A DNA stretch of 64,000 nucleotides, taken from positions 10,581,840 through 10,645,839 of the forward strand of contig NC_065424.1 in assembly GCF_024362695.1 (NCBI RefSeq), in the 5' to 3' direction. The translations under genes were made by a program, and so were the position numbers. This document shows positions 19,325 to 28,489 of this stretch, piece after piece; position 1 is the stretch's first letter, and each line of letters begins with the position of its first letter. The stretch comes from Pectinophora gossypiella. Taxonomy: Eukaryota > Arthropoda > Insecta > Lepidoptera > Gelechiidae. The notes beneath the pieces were generated by a model. That model made no database searches and was not told the DNA's origin. It was given only the letters and a program-made list of their open reading frames with translations.

Positions 19325-19685
19325 GGTGCTAACAGACCATCTTAATTTATTTTAAGTTATACCTGTCATTTTCATAACCGCCGAAAAAGGGACGGGTAAT
19401 CGACAGGCATAAAATTTATTACGTCAATTTCAGGCAGAATAAAAAAAAAACAAGAAAAATATATAATGGCCAATAACCCAAGAGAATTAAGTTGACAGCA
19501 CACGCCAAACGAAAACACCATAAACATATCAGGGAGATGCCTATTTTATTCCTCGGCGTTATACATTCATTATTTTAAAATTAAAAGTTGTCAGTCATCT
19601 GTCCCTTCCATTTTCGGCGGAAAAGAAAAAGACGGTTATAACTTGAAATAAATAAAATTAGGAAGTGTCTGGAAGAATCAGGGCC
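19325..19685 (+). mobile_element. MITE-H, diverged copy
   Basis: GGTGCTAACAGACCATC, TTTTAAGTTATACCTGTCAT, GGGACGGGTAATCGACAGGC, ending AATCAGGGCC. The TIRs are still recognisable; no TSD is left. Probably the oldest copy. Confidence 0.65.
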
Positions 19686-19799
19686 ATTCTCTTCACGTTA
19701 TAACACTGCTTGGACACTCCGTGCTAAAATCTCTTGTGCCTCCATAGCCCATGCGTACAAGTGAGATAGATTGTCTCTTTTACTCCTTAACGGTAAAAT

Positions 19800-19930
19800 G
19801 TTAAATGAGTGATGTGCCGTTCCCTGGAATGTTTCCATTTTAGGAACGTTCCCAAAAGTAAAAAAAATGCGCAAAATTTATATAAAAAGAGTTTTGTTAC
19901 CTAACCTTTAGGCAGATAAGACCTATTACT
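19800..19930 (-). mobile_element. Rep-N fragment
   Basis: GATGTGCCGTTCCCTGGAAT, GGAACGTTCCCAAAA and TTACCTAACCTTTAGGCAG: one terminus and the adjoining part of Rep-N. Just upstream (19710-19795) lies a weak Rep-CC fragment. Confidence 0.5.
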
Positions 19931-19960
19931 ACTAAAGATTTTTTTACAAAAGTACTGTAC

Positions 19961-20105
19961 TGCGGACTTAGCACTGTAAGCACGCGACTCTTTCTCGCCG
20001 CGACAGAGATCATCTGTCTCTTTCTGTGCGGTACTGTGAGAGAGTGACGGGTGACGTATGTCGAAGCGAGAAAGAGTCGCGCGCTTACGGTGCTAAGCCC
20101 GCTGA
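19961..20105. mobile_element. GC-rich hairpin, MITE-like
   Basis: The left arm GCGGACTTAGCACTGTAAGC plus ACGCGACTCTTTCTCGC pairs with the right arm GCGAGAAAGAGTCGCGCGC plus TTACGGTGCTAAGCCCGC, about 40 bp with few mismatches around a short loop. One copy in the window; TSD not resolved. Confidence 0.55.
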
Positions 20106-20329
20106 TGCAAATGTACCTCACGTAAAATAAAATTTCGCTTCCAGTAAAAAAGTTTACAAGCACCTCAACATCTGTGTATCTATTGAGACCGAGAATGAAT
20201 GAATGAACCGCCGTAGTGGTCATTACCAGACGCTTTTAACGCTGATCCGCTCCTCTTTGATGGTGGCGCGGAAAATACTCTACTTTAATTTCCACTTTTC
20301 TACACAATTTATCTATTATTACATATATC

Positions 20330-20405
20330 GACTTCGGTGGTTTAGCTCGGACTCACGATCCGAAGGTTCCAGGTTCGAATCTGGTGTTTAAGCCACAAAG
20401 TAATC
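20330..20405 (+). mobile_element. SINE-G head only
   Basis: TTCGGTGGTTTAGCTCGG, ACTCACGATCCGAAGG and box B GGTTCGAATCTGG. The core and tail are missing; a (GA)n tract follows at 20413-20430. Confidence 0.6.
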
Positions 20406-20430
20406 CACAAAAAGAGAGAGAGAGAGAGAA

Positions 20431-20949
20431 GGCGATGTTGCCATAATACAAAAAAATATATATTTATATACATTTTAGTGTGTACTACACAAGCAGAGCC
20501 TTTGACGTTCTTAAAAAGCTTTCTATTTGACTAATCGATAGGTGGTAAGCCGTATCGCACTCAGTAACGATCACACGAAATCTAAATTGATAATGTTAGA
20601 AATACGCGGGGGATATCTGAATGGGGTTAAATTGACAGACGCCATTGAAATGCAAAGTAAGGGTTGGTCTTATCTATATCTTTCTTAGATTCATCCATAC
20701 ATAAACTCACGTTTGTAACCCCTAGGGTACTAGCTAGCTCGCACGATTTGAAGCCACTTTGATCTCAGTAGGGTCATTGCACTCCATTTTCTTCTTAAAC
20801 ATTACTTTTCCGTCAACTCTTTTATAGTGTGGGTTGTGAGGTGAAATACCAACCTCGTCTGCCCCGATTTTTCCGTTTTTTTTTCTTTTTTTCCAATGTT
20901 AAATGAACATTATAATTAAATTAAATGTCAGTAGAATATCATAGGAAGT
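20431..20949. other. Mostly unrecognised sequence
   Basis: Contains small scraps only: GATAGGTGGTAAGCCGTATC (as at 15050), ACATAAACTCACGTTTGTAA (SINE-C start, 20697), and a SINE-G tail inverse at 20824-20862. Confidence 0.45.
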
Positions 20950-21290
20950 AATACAATTATTGGCATTATATCATGTCACAAACAAGTCATCAGGTAAATG
21001 TCCAAAACAGTAAATTAAATAAACTAAGTTCTTACATTATGTTTACGTCATAAAATTAATTTTGTATTTTTGTCAGCAAAATATTCTTTCACACTATAAT
21101 AACATTTAGTGACGAGCTATTTAATGAAGTTTTCGTTTAAGTACAATGTCTAGCATATATTTTTAAATGGTTCAGGCAATTTATTATAAATTCTAATTGC
21201 CATAGGGTAGCAGCTATCTCTATATAAACCTGTTCTCATTTTTGGTAAAATTAAGTCGTTAAAATTGAGTAGTTAGGAAGTACGTCACTC
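20950..21290 (-). pseudogene. LINE reverse transcriptase C-terminus (degraded)
   Basis: The minus strand reads, in one frame with two stops, MRTGLYRDSCYPMAIRIYNK then LPEPFKNI, and finishes with TKCYYSVKEYFADK. The pattern YNKLP...(C)YYS.(K/D)EY is shared with 24478-25010 and is characteristic of the thumb-to-C-terminus of CR1/Jockey-type LINE polymerases. 3' UTR-like AT-rich sequence follows down to about 20900. Dead, 5'-truncated copy. Confidence 0.6.
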
Positions 21291-21508
21291 TAATCTTTTA
21301 AACAACACAGGATGAGTTCTGACGAATTTGCACAGTTCAAATATGTATAAACTTGGTAGGGTCAATAAAGACAAACTGACAAAAAGAGGCTTGCAGCTAT
21401 CAAGTTGAAAACATTATTTAATAGTAAGAACCCTGCTTTTGTTTTTCAAATTTTTCTTTCTTGTACTCTGGTCTTATCTATATTTTATGTTTAATTTTAT
21501 TTTTTTTA

Positions 21509-21692
21509 AAGAACGTCTAGGGCCCTGTGCCGAGGTTTTTCTTGCAGCTTCTTTTCCCCGGCTATACAGGTTGTGAGAAGCTGCAGTAGTTTTAGGCGGA
21601 TGAGACGTTCGTTATGTAAAAATTGACGATTCAAAGTGTAACTATGTTACCTACTGAATAAAGATATTTTTGAATTTAAATTTGAATTGAAT
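21509..21692 (+). mobile_element. Ret-D 3' end, complete
   Basis: AACGTCTAGGGCCCTGTGCC, AGCTTCTTTTCCCCGGCTAT, GAAGCTGCAGTAGTTTTAGG, GACGATTCAAAGTGTAACTA, GAATAAAGATATTTTTGAAT, and a TTTGAATT-type tail. It is the best reference copy in the window. A Rep-N piece (CTTTCTTGTACTCTGGTC) lies just before it at 21430-21478. Confidence 0.7.
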
Positions 21693-21739
21693 ATCTGCGA
21701 TGCGCCGGAGAACATGTTCAGGAAGATAATCTACGTGTA

Positions 21740-22001
21740 CGGTCACGAGCATTAATATGTATACACTTTGGTACCATGTCACATTAACTTTTTTGACAAA
21801 TTGAACTGTAAGTCTCACTAAATGTCAAAAATGTTAGTGCGACAGAGTTCTAAAGTGGGTACATTATATTGCTCATGGCTGTACACTTTGGTACCATGTC
21901 ACATTAACTTCTTAGACAAATTGAACTGTAAGTCTCACTAAATGTCAAAAATGTTAGTGCGACAGAGTCCTAAAGTGGGTACATTATATTGCTCATGACT
22001 G
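21740..22001. mobile_element. MITE-K, one full plus one partial tandem copy
   Basis: The first unit 21740-21881 runs CGGTCACGAGCATTAATATG to GCTCATGGCTG beside TA. The second, 21884-22001, starts abruptly at CACTTTGGTACC, lacking the first ~22 bp, and ends GCTCATGACTG-TA. The two units are nearly identical, so the duplication is recent. Confidence 0.8.
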
Positions 22002-22169
22002 TACTCTCTTTTCCGATCCCAGTTTAACGAAGAAGTTCATACTTCCTAATGAACAATAATCGTTTCCTGGTATTTTGCAAAGTGAGAAAAAAAAATGCAA
22101 TTTACGTCATCTAAGCTAGCCTGGGGGAAGATAAGAAATAATGGGTTTTATGGTGTTATAACGTTACTT

Positions 22170-22560
22170 GTATCTAACTAGGGATGTGCCGTCCCCGCGA
22201 ACCTAGGGCAAAAAGTGTTTTATGTGTGGTAGGCTGAATGAAACGTAACGCAAAGGTGTGTGAAAGAGAGAGCGGCGAGTGAGCGAGAGAGAAGAGAGGA
22301 TTGCGGAATGACAGGGAAATGGCGGACGGTTGTTTTTTAAAGAGGAAAAGGTAGAAGATTATACAAGGTAATAATAAGGTAAAAGTAAAATAAGGTAAAA
22401 AAATAAATAAGGTAATAATAAATACTTTCATTCTTTCTTTCTTTTAAGGTTAAAAATAAACAAGGTGAAGAAAGAATAATCGTATCCTTCATGCCCTATC
22501 CCACAATTTTATTCCTATTCTTATTCTTTATATCTAACCTTTAGGTAGATAACATAATAC
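22170..22560. other. Unclassified; GATGTGCCG terminus and AAGGTAA-rich tract
   Basis: TAGGGATGTGCCGTCCCCG at 22181 resembles the Rep-N/hAT-like end. AAGGTAA and its variants recur at 22363-22485. An 85-codon minus-strand ORF here is low complexity. Confidence 0.35.
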
Positions 22561-22783
22561 AAGGTAAGAGAGGAAGGGGAAGACCAAGAAGATCTTCATC
22601 ATTAATAATTTAAGAGCTACGCTCTTGTGAGTGTAGCATTCTCCATGCTACTTTTTAGGGAAAAAAAGAGCAGTGGTCTGGGGCGGAAGGCAAGAAGAAG
22701 AACTTAGTTGGATCAAATTAAAGAGAAGACGAATGTCGTGTCTTATAAGGAAGTCAAAGAATTGGCCCTTGATAGACAAGAAC

Positions 22784-23071
22784 GGAGCTCGTTGGCGCAG
22801 CGGTAAACGCGCTCGGTCTGCGATTGTTGAAGTTAAGCAACTTTCGCAAAGGCCGGTCATAGGATGGGTGACCACAAAAAAAAGTTTTCATCTCGAGCTC
22901 CTCCGTGCTTCGGAAGGCACGTTAAGCCGTTGGTCCCGGTTGCATTAGCAGTCGTTAATAACCATCAATTCGCACTGGGCCCGCGTGGTGGTTTAAGGCC
23001 CGATCTCCCTATCCATTCATAGGGAAGGCCCGTGCCCCAGCAGTGGGGACGTTAATGGGCTGATGATGATG
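22784..23071 (+). mobile_element. SINE-5S with 12-bp TSD
   Basis: The order is tRNA-like box A, 5S-like promoter, CATCTCGAGCTCCTCCGTGC, core GGAAGGCACGTTAAGCCGTT, GGTTGCATTAGCAGTCGTTA, ACTGGGCCCGCG, GTGCCCCAGCAGTGGGGACG and a GATGATGATG tail. TSD AGACAAGAACGG / AGACAAGAATGG at 22774-22785 and 23072-23083 (one mismatch). It landed in an RTE remnant. Confidence 0.9.
22793..22873 (+). promoter_or_regulatory. Chimeric pol III promoter: tRNA box A plus 5S boxes A and C
   Basis: TGGCGCAGCGG at 22793-22803 fits the tRNA A-box consensus. GAAGTTAAGCAAC at 22829-22841 and GATGGGTGACC at 22863-22873 match conserved 5S rRNA box A and box C, with starts 34 bases apart as in insect 5S rRNA (recalled). No tRNA box B is present. 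Confidence 0.65.
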
Positions 23072-23108
23072 AGACAAGAATGGAGAATGCTACACCGACA
23101 AGTAGGGC

Positions 23109-23290
23109 TATCATGCGCAACGTGATAAAATTTTGTCACGGTCATTTTATCGATTCTGACGATATAATTATGTCGTTTTGTCGATTGGTGCTAATATGTG
23201 AACCCAAATAAGTCATCTCGTTCTGTCAAAATACGAACAAAATCACGTGCCACGCATGTTAGGGGAAAAACAAACGTATCGATTTCGACA
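23109..23290 (+). mobile_element. MITE-GG
   Basis: AGGGCTATCATGCGCAACGT, TTTTGTCACGGTCATTTTAT, GGTGCTAATATGTGAACCCA, AAAATCACGTGCCACGC, ATGTTAGGGG. The ends are short inverse repeats around CTAACATGCG. The inverse copy is at 51730-51925. It separates CACCGACAAG from AGCTCTTAA of the RTE remnant. Confidence 0.6.
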
Positions 23291-23344
23291 TTTATGGAAT
23301 TGAGCTCTTAAATTGATGATGGTGAGGTAAATAAGACCAGAGTC

Positions 23345-23580
23345 CTTTTTTTTTGTTTTGGTTTTCCCCGAAGGGTAAGGCAAAGGGAACTATGCCCATA
23401 CAGCCATGTCTGACGTATTTTTTTTCTTGATGATTAATGAAATGATGAAAGGTGATGATGATGAAACCTAAGCCCCCACCCTCGGAGTAGACTCCTACTC
23501 CGAACCCCAAACGAATTAACTCAAAAGTCCGCAAAAACTTTTGAGTTATGAAGCGGCTTCCCGGCACGAAGCGAAAATAG
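23345..23580 (-). mobile_element. Probable LINE 3' UTR
   Basis: GGTTTTCCCCGAAGGGTAAG, CATACAGCCATGTCTGACG, GATGATGATGAAACCTAAGC, GGAGTAGACTCCTACTCCGA (an internal palindrome). I recall very similar stretches as common in Lepidoptera. No other copy here. Confidence 0.35.
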
Positions 23581-23739
23581 GCAGATACACTTTGTTCATT
23601 GAATACTCCAATATAATAACACTCGCGAATGTCTTTCGACTAACTTAATGCGATCATTAACCACAAAACACCACATTGTATTAATTATTTAGATTACTCA
23701 ATGAAGAAAGCAACTGTCCCGTTCCCGTTTCCCGCCGAA

Positions 23740-23850
23740 AAGCCTAAGACCAGAGAAAGAACAATTTGAAAAAGATCAAAGAGATTTATTTCACAACGAG
23801 AACATTCCCACTTTGGGAACATTCCCGGAGAAGGCACATCACTAGTTATA
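23740..23850 (-). mobile_element. Rep-N terminus
   Basis: AGAACAATTTGAAAAAGATC, AACATTCCCACTTTGGGAAC, ending AAGGCACATCACTAG. Clean hAT-like right end. Confidence 0.55.
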
Positions 23851-24006
23851 ACATTAGCTACTGGTATAATGTTCATTGGGTTAATAGTAGCTGAGATTAG
23901 AAGAGATTGGGAGGAAATCCCCGACTCTACACCACTGAATTCGACTTTATGAGTGTGAATTCATGTTTGGATCATAGGGTGGTATTAATAGCAGGGTCTA
24001 CAGAAT

Positions 24007-24238
24007 ACCAGCGTCGTGTCTCACGCCGCGGCTTATGCTGAGTGAGGCCCTTTTATAAAGGACACCACCACCATCGTTGACCAGTCCATACTGTATGTAT
24101 TTCTCGTGTATGTTGTTTTTATTATGTGTTTTGATTGTAAGTTATGTGTTACTCCGTGTTTTATATTATATTTGTTATTTGTTTTATATTTGTTACTGTG
24201 GTGTCCCTTTATAATAAACGTTTGTTTCTTTCTTTCTA
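24007..24238 (+). mobile_element. Ret-J 3' end
   Basis: ACCAGCGTCGTGTCTCACGC, GGCTTATGCTGAGTGAGGCC, GTGGTGTCCCTTTATAATAA, then TTTCTTTCTTTCTAATAAAG. Inverted, better conserved copies are at 29561-29777 and 50660-50850. Retroposon 3' end with a pyrimidine-rich tail. Confidence 0.6.
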
Positions 24239-24285
24239 ATAAAGTAAGTAAGTGAGTAGTGAGTAGTAAGTATATCAGTGAGTAA

Positions 24286-24378
24286 TCGTTACATGAGCCA
24301 TGTCAGGGGCCTTTGGCAGCTCAATAATAACCCTGATACCAGGGTTGATGAGGCTGGTCATCCACCTCACATCATCAT
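24286..24378 (+). mobile_element. SINE-G 3' fragment
   Basis: TCGTTACATGAGCCATGTCA, GGCCTTTGGCAGCTCAATAA, ATACCAGGGTTGATGAGG. Tail part only. Confidence 0.75.
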
Positions 24379-24477
24379 CATTGGCCTTATACGTCTGTTT
24401 CAGACGATTTATGACGTCATTGACAAATAATTGAAAACGGCAAAAAAGTCATGTATTTTGCACTGGAAAGTTTCAAG

Positions 24478-25010
24478 TTTATTTATTTCTGAACAATTTT
24501 TACATTGTGTCGAAAATTATACAAAAAAAATAATAACAATATATCCGGAATAAAATAATATGAACGAGAACAGTAAATAATAATAAAAACAATCAAATAA
24601 AGTTAATAAAGTCACAAAAGCGTACTATGTGAATAAAATTAATGACAAAAATTATTACCTAATTTCATTATGGCTACATGATATCAACAGCACTGATTAA
24701 AAACTACAAGAAAATACGAAAAGTAAGCGACTAAAAGTGCCGATAATTTAAAAGTTATAACAAGAAGACGCAAATCGCATGCATCGTTTATTTATCATTC
24801 AAATATTCATCAATGGTATAATAGCGCTTATTAAGCAAAAGGCATCTCAACTTGGTCTTAAATTCATTGAACTTCGTAATCGTTTTTAGGCCCATTGGCA
24901 GTTTATTATATAGTTTAACTCCCTAGTAGTGAGCACTATGTCGGACAACATTCAATCGTGGATTATTTTTTTGTTGTAAGTCCTTCCTTCGCGTATTTAA
25001 TCTTTCATTC
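24478..25010 (-). pseudogene. LINE reverse transcriptase C-terminus with 3' UTR
   Basis: The minus strand encodes, from about 24985 to a stop near 24789, LNVVRHSAHY, an in-frame stop, GVKLYNKLPMGLKTITKFNE, then FKTKLRCLLLNKRYYTIDEY and LNDK. A 300-bp AT-rich 3' UTR follows, ending in TTTA repeats (24479). This is a CR1/Jockey-type polymerase C-terminus. It is better preserved than 20950-21290 and 5'-truncated. Its 3' UTR start resembles 1985-2060. Confidence 0.65.
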
Positions 25011-25016
25011 CACAAT

Positions 25017-25086
25017 ACCACTTGATATCAACTCAGAATCATAGTCTGAATTATCCCTCAAAGTTTTTGTTACGATGTCACTAAAA
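25017..25086. mobile_element. MITE-I right arm
   Basis: CCACTTGATATCAACTCAGA, ATTATCCCTCAAAGTTTTTG, TTACGATGTCACTAAA. The left arm is absent, probably removed with the LINE junction. Confidence 0.65.
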
Positions 25087-25398
25087 CCACCAGCCCCAAT
25101 AATGTCCGAATTTGTTGAATGAATCATTACATTCTTGACTGATTATCACGTGCTCAGCGGTGAAGGAAATATCGTGAGCTAACCCACACATATCATAAGC
25201 TCAGTAGCGGCCCTAGCATAATATTTAGGTGGTGCGAAACCTCAAAGTGGCACCTATCAGCCTCTATAAATAAAAAAAAAATATTATGGCCACTCGGTAA
25301 GAGCAATCTGACCCGATGAAGTTAGCTTGCGGCCAGGGTGAACCAGTCTTGGTTGATTTTGGCCCCCTCCCCCATTTCGGCGCCCGGTGCGGTGGCAC

Positions 25399-25589
25399 AA
25401 ATTCAAATTCAAATTCAAAAATATCTTTAATCAGTAGATAACATAGTTACACTTTGAATCGTCATTTTTTACATAACGAACGTCTCATCCGCCTAAAACT
25501 ACTGCAGCTTCCCACAACCTGTATAGCCGGGGAAAAGAAGCTGCAAGAAAACCTCGGCACAGGGCCCTAGACGTTCTTTAAAAAAAAAA
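25399..25589 (-). mobile_element. Ret-D 3' end
   Basis: The plus strand starts AAATTCAAATTCAAATTC (inverted tail) and ends GGGCCCTAGACGTTCTTTAA. It is complete relative to 21509-21692. Confidence 0.75.
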
Positions 25590-25614
25590 CTCGCACCGCC
25601 CTAGGGCCTCCAAG

Positions 25615-25770
25615 CTCACGACTATATCCCAATTGGGGTAGTCAGCGGTACATCCATCGCAAGATGAACTAAGTACCCACACCTCACCGAGCTTTCTGTT
25701 AGACCAACGCGGTAGAATGAGCCAACTGCGTCGATGAATGTGGACCAGGCATAAAATAATAATGTCTATA
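25615..25770 (-). repeat. Rep-AA copy
   Basis: CTATATCCCAATTGGGGTAG, CATCGCAAGATGAACTAAG, CACCGAGCTTTCTGTTAGAC. Between here and 26084 nothing further is recognised. Confidence 0.6.
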
Positions 25771-26084
25771 ACCAACCGCACTCCTACTAACGTCTGAACT
25801 AGTTTCAACTTTATATTCTTGAGCATATTGAACGAAGTAATATAAAACTGGCGGGCAGAGTTCTCAACTTCAAAACTAATATCACTTTAATGGTTTTATA
25901 ATGTATTATTTCTGCCCACAAAGACATTGCTCTGGATGATAAGCAGCTGAATGCATTCCGTGATTTCTTTACTCCACTATCTCTGAGGTATGGTTTGGTC
26001 TAATTTCGATAACCACTAAAATTAAATGGTTATCATAATTTCCGCTCCCGTAAAAAGATTGTAGGATCGAGTCAAATGAGTTAA

Positions 26085-26630
26085 TCTTCTTCTATCTTGT
26101 GGGTTGTGAGGTGAATTTCCAATCTCATCAACCCTTGTGTCAAAAATTGTACCTTTTTTGGAATAAATAAAAAAAAAAACAAAAAAAGGTTATTATTGAG
26201 CCGCCAAAGGCCCATGTAACGATTACATCAGTAAATAGAAATCGGGGCCTACGGCTAAACGTGCCATCCGAAACACGGATCATCTCACTTTCGGACAATC
26301 AGGTGATCACCCTGTAATGAATAAAATAAATAAATCTTTATTCCAAGTAACCATTGTCTCATATGTGTTAGTAAATGACTTATTTCTACAGTTAGTATAA
26401 AATAAAAATAACATACAATATCAAAAGCTTATAATACATTTGGGCGCGTGCAGCCCACTACAGCGACGCAAATAGGGACTCTCATTCCCAATCGAACAGA
26501 GAGCAAGTTAACGTCCTGACCAAGCTAGGGATCACAAAATGATTTTTGTGATTAAGTATGTCCCCCCATTCGAACCTGAGTCCTCCGGATCGTGAGTCCA
26601 ACGCTCAACCACTGGACCACAGAGGCCGTT
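26085..26630 (-). mobile_element. SINE-G with 10-bp TSD and internal insertions
   Basis: TSD AATGAGTTAA at 26075-26084 and 26631-26640. A ~50-bp A-rich insert lies near 26145-26205, and a ~195-bp retroposon at 26319-26513 separates the CACCCTGTAATG and TCCTGACC blocks. The head with box B inverse remains. Confidence 0.8.
26319..26513 (-). mobile_element. Retroposon with (TTTA)n-type tail inside SINE-G
   Basis: The plus strand begins AATAAAATAAATAAATCTTT, an inverted A/T tail with polyA-signal-like units, and contains GGGCGCGTGCAGCCCACTAC. Flanks TAATG/TAACG suggest a decayed TSD. Family unknown. Confidence 0.5.
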
Positions 26631-26640
26631 AATGAGTTAA

Positions 26641-27087
26641 TGAAAACCGTACTTAACATAAATTGATAATTCATTAGTGCAAGTCCGGTAGGTTCGAACC
26701 GTTCAGACAATTCACTTTCTTGAGAAATGTGTGGAGTTCGGAGGTATGTGACTGAATCCGCTTCATCGCAATCTTGTCCCTCAGTCAGTAGGTCAAGTAC
26801 AAGATTATCCACACCTGTTTCTGGACCTTGACTCCAGAAATAGGTGCCTAAAGCTGGACGCAGACTAAATATATTCCGCAATGTACGCTTGGTCAAAATT
26901 TTACACATGAAAATATTCTTTTTTGCACAAAGTAACGCGAACTGAAATCTTACAGAACTTAAAGATAGGTAACCTCTCTGTAATCGTTGAGATAACACAG
27001 AACAGAAAAGTCGGTTTCTTTTTCTTAATTTAAAAAAGATATTATGATGACGTCATCAAGATGGATGACCACCGCATTCTTCTTAAC
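26641..27087. other. Largely unrecognised; small Ret-B scrap
   Basis: CTTGAGAAATGTG and TTCGGAGGTATGTGACTGAA at 26718-26758 match the Ret-B start. The 148-codon minus-strand ORF (26552-26998) runs from a SINE-G head into unique sequence and has no motif I recognise. Confidence 0.4.
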
Positions 27088-27099
27088 AAAACAATCATC

Positions 27100-27717
27100 A
27101 TTAAAACACATAATAACGGGTTCTTACCGCGTTTAAATGGGGATTAAAGAACATATTAGTGCCATGAAGAAAAACGACGTGCAGAAATCTGCTATAGCTG
27201 AGCATGTACTGGAGTCGGGCCCTAACCACTGGATCGAGTTTAACAATCCACAAATATTATCGACAGAACGTCATTACATCCCCAGACTCGTAAAAGAGGC
27301 TATTGAAATCAGAAAATATAAAAATTTCAACAGGGAAGACGGGTTCAAATTATCGACCATGTGGAATCCAGTAGTAGGTGTTGTAAAAAGCTTGAAACGG
27401 CCTAATGTGGTGAAAAAACGTGAGGACACAGTGAGTGCGGTTTGTCGTAGTGAGTTTGGTGCGAGTTCAGATGGTTCCGAACATTCCGATATCAAAAACA
27501 TAAACAAGCGGCAAAGAAAGAGGGTAGACAGATATGTCTGCCCGTAGAAAATTATGGATCTACCTACTCCACTCCAATCTCATCAGTCATCCCGTGATCA
27601 TGGCACTTGCAACAGTGTCGAAATATCGGGAGTCTCATATCCCCATTTAAACGCGGTAAGAACCCGTTATTATGTGTTTTAATTATGATAATAACCGCGT
27701 AAACTTATAACAATGTA
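27100..27717 (+). mobile_element. Penelope-like element, 5'-truncated, with 12-bp TSD
   Basis: Flanked by AAAACAATCATC at 27088-27099 and 27718-27729. An inverted repeat of about 44 bp (27100-27143, 27639-27683; ACGGGTTCTTACCGCGTTTA) brackets the end of an endonuclease ORF and a short 3' UTR. The left repeat is the inverse of the element's own 3' end, a terminal arrangement seen in Penelope-like elements. Copies: 47157-47589, 60734-61178, and a fragment at 56909-56970. Confidence 0.75.
27137..27547 (+). pseudogene. Penelope-like GIY-YIG endonuclease, C-terminal part
   Basis: This 136-codon frame matches the C-terminal half of the GIY-YIG nuclease domain of Penelope-like elements: SAIAEH at residues 18-23, RLVKEAIEI at 50-58 with the conserved glutamate, then NFNREDGFKLS and W76. 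A basic, lysine/arginine-rich tail follows. The GIY...YIG half and the whole reverse transcriptase are missing. The ATG lies in the inverted terminal repeat, so it is a junction product and not the native start. The family endonuclease nicks target DNA for insertion; this fragment should be inactive. It is unbroken from the junction to the stop, so the insertion is fairly young. Confidence 0.75.
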
Positions 27718-27822
27718 AAAACAATCATCCATCTTGGACCGGTCAAGTTGAAAAAGTTGAAGAAAAACGCTAGTTTTTCGACGGAAAACGACAGTGCAGG
27801 TTACTGAATAAATGTATACAAC

Positions 27823-28050
27823 TTCGCGGGTGTGGTCGACGATTTCCCTCATTCAGGGCTTATCGCTATCGACCCATCAGAATCGATTAATTCTTTCAAA
27901 TATACTCTCAGTTGACGCCCTGAGCCTGAGGGCATCCTCAGGCCGGATGTCTTAAACGTTGTACCGGGTGAGAGCCTTTAGGGCTCCACATTTGTCCGGC
28001 CAAGTAGTAAATGCCATCTGCGGCAAATCTACAAAAATCGAAAAACGTCA
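27823..28050 (+). mobile_element. Ret-A, 5'-truncated
   Basis: GTGGTCGACGATTTCCCTC, TTATCGCTATCGACCCATC, TGTCCGGCCAAGTAGTAAAT, GGCAAATCTACAAAAATCG. The tail is diverged; it abuts Rep-P. Confidence 0.7.
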
Positions 28051-28262
28051 AAACACGAAATTAGTGGTATGGAATTTGTATGAAAAAGCAACCTTTGATG
28101 TCATAGAAAAACGTGGTAAAATGTCGCACATATTATTTAAGTATTACATTTTTATTTATTAAATTTCATAAATAGGTTAAAAAGAAAAAGATTTTTGTCA
28201 GTTTTAGACCTGCCTTTATATAGTAATCAGAATTTCATAACTTATCTTTCGCATATGAAACT
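28040..28262 (+). repeat. Rep-P copy
   Basis: GTCAAAACACGAAATTAGTG, TCATAGAAAAACGTGGTAAA, GTAATCAGAATTTCATAA. An inverted copy follows at 28490-28680, so the pair forms a ~640-bp inverted arrangement around unique sequence. Confidence 0.55.
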
Positions 28263-28489
28263 ACGAAATTCTGCCAGCGCGTACGGTGCGGAAGAATTTT
28301 GATCTGCTTTCAGCTTAAGCCGGCAATAAGGCCTGTGACGTCATACTTACGTTTTGTTGTGCCTTCTAGCCTTTTCTCTCGCTTATAAGAAGGTTGACCT
28401 TTTACCGTGTTCCTACGTACCTATGTAAACCTACTAACCTCTATAATTGCGGAGATTCGTAGGTCAAAGATACATTATCAAATTCTGAT

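Larger units (their letters stand above)
22561..23330 (+). pseudogene. RTE-like LINE C-terminus carrying three insertions
   Basis: The plus strand encodes GKRGRGRPRR at 22561-22596, AMSCLIRKSKNWP-frame scraps, then codons equivalent to the REVKELA(F/L)DR block, then (after SINE-5S) QEWRMLHRQ. After MITE-GG the final GAGCTCTTAAATTGATGATG, stop and (GATGAT)n tail remain. An inverted Ret-M piece occupies 22597-22700. It matches 9078-9243. Dead copy used three times as a landing site. Confidence 0.6.

Noticed and set aside
26552..26998. 148-codon minus-strand ORF
   Set aside because: Its C-terminal third is a SINE-G tRNA-like head read in reverse.
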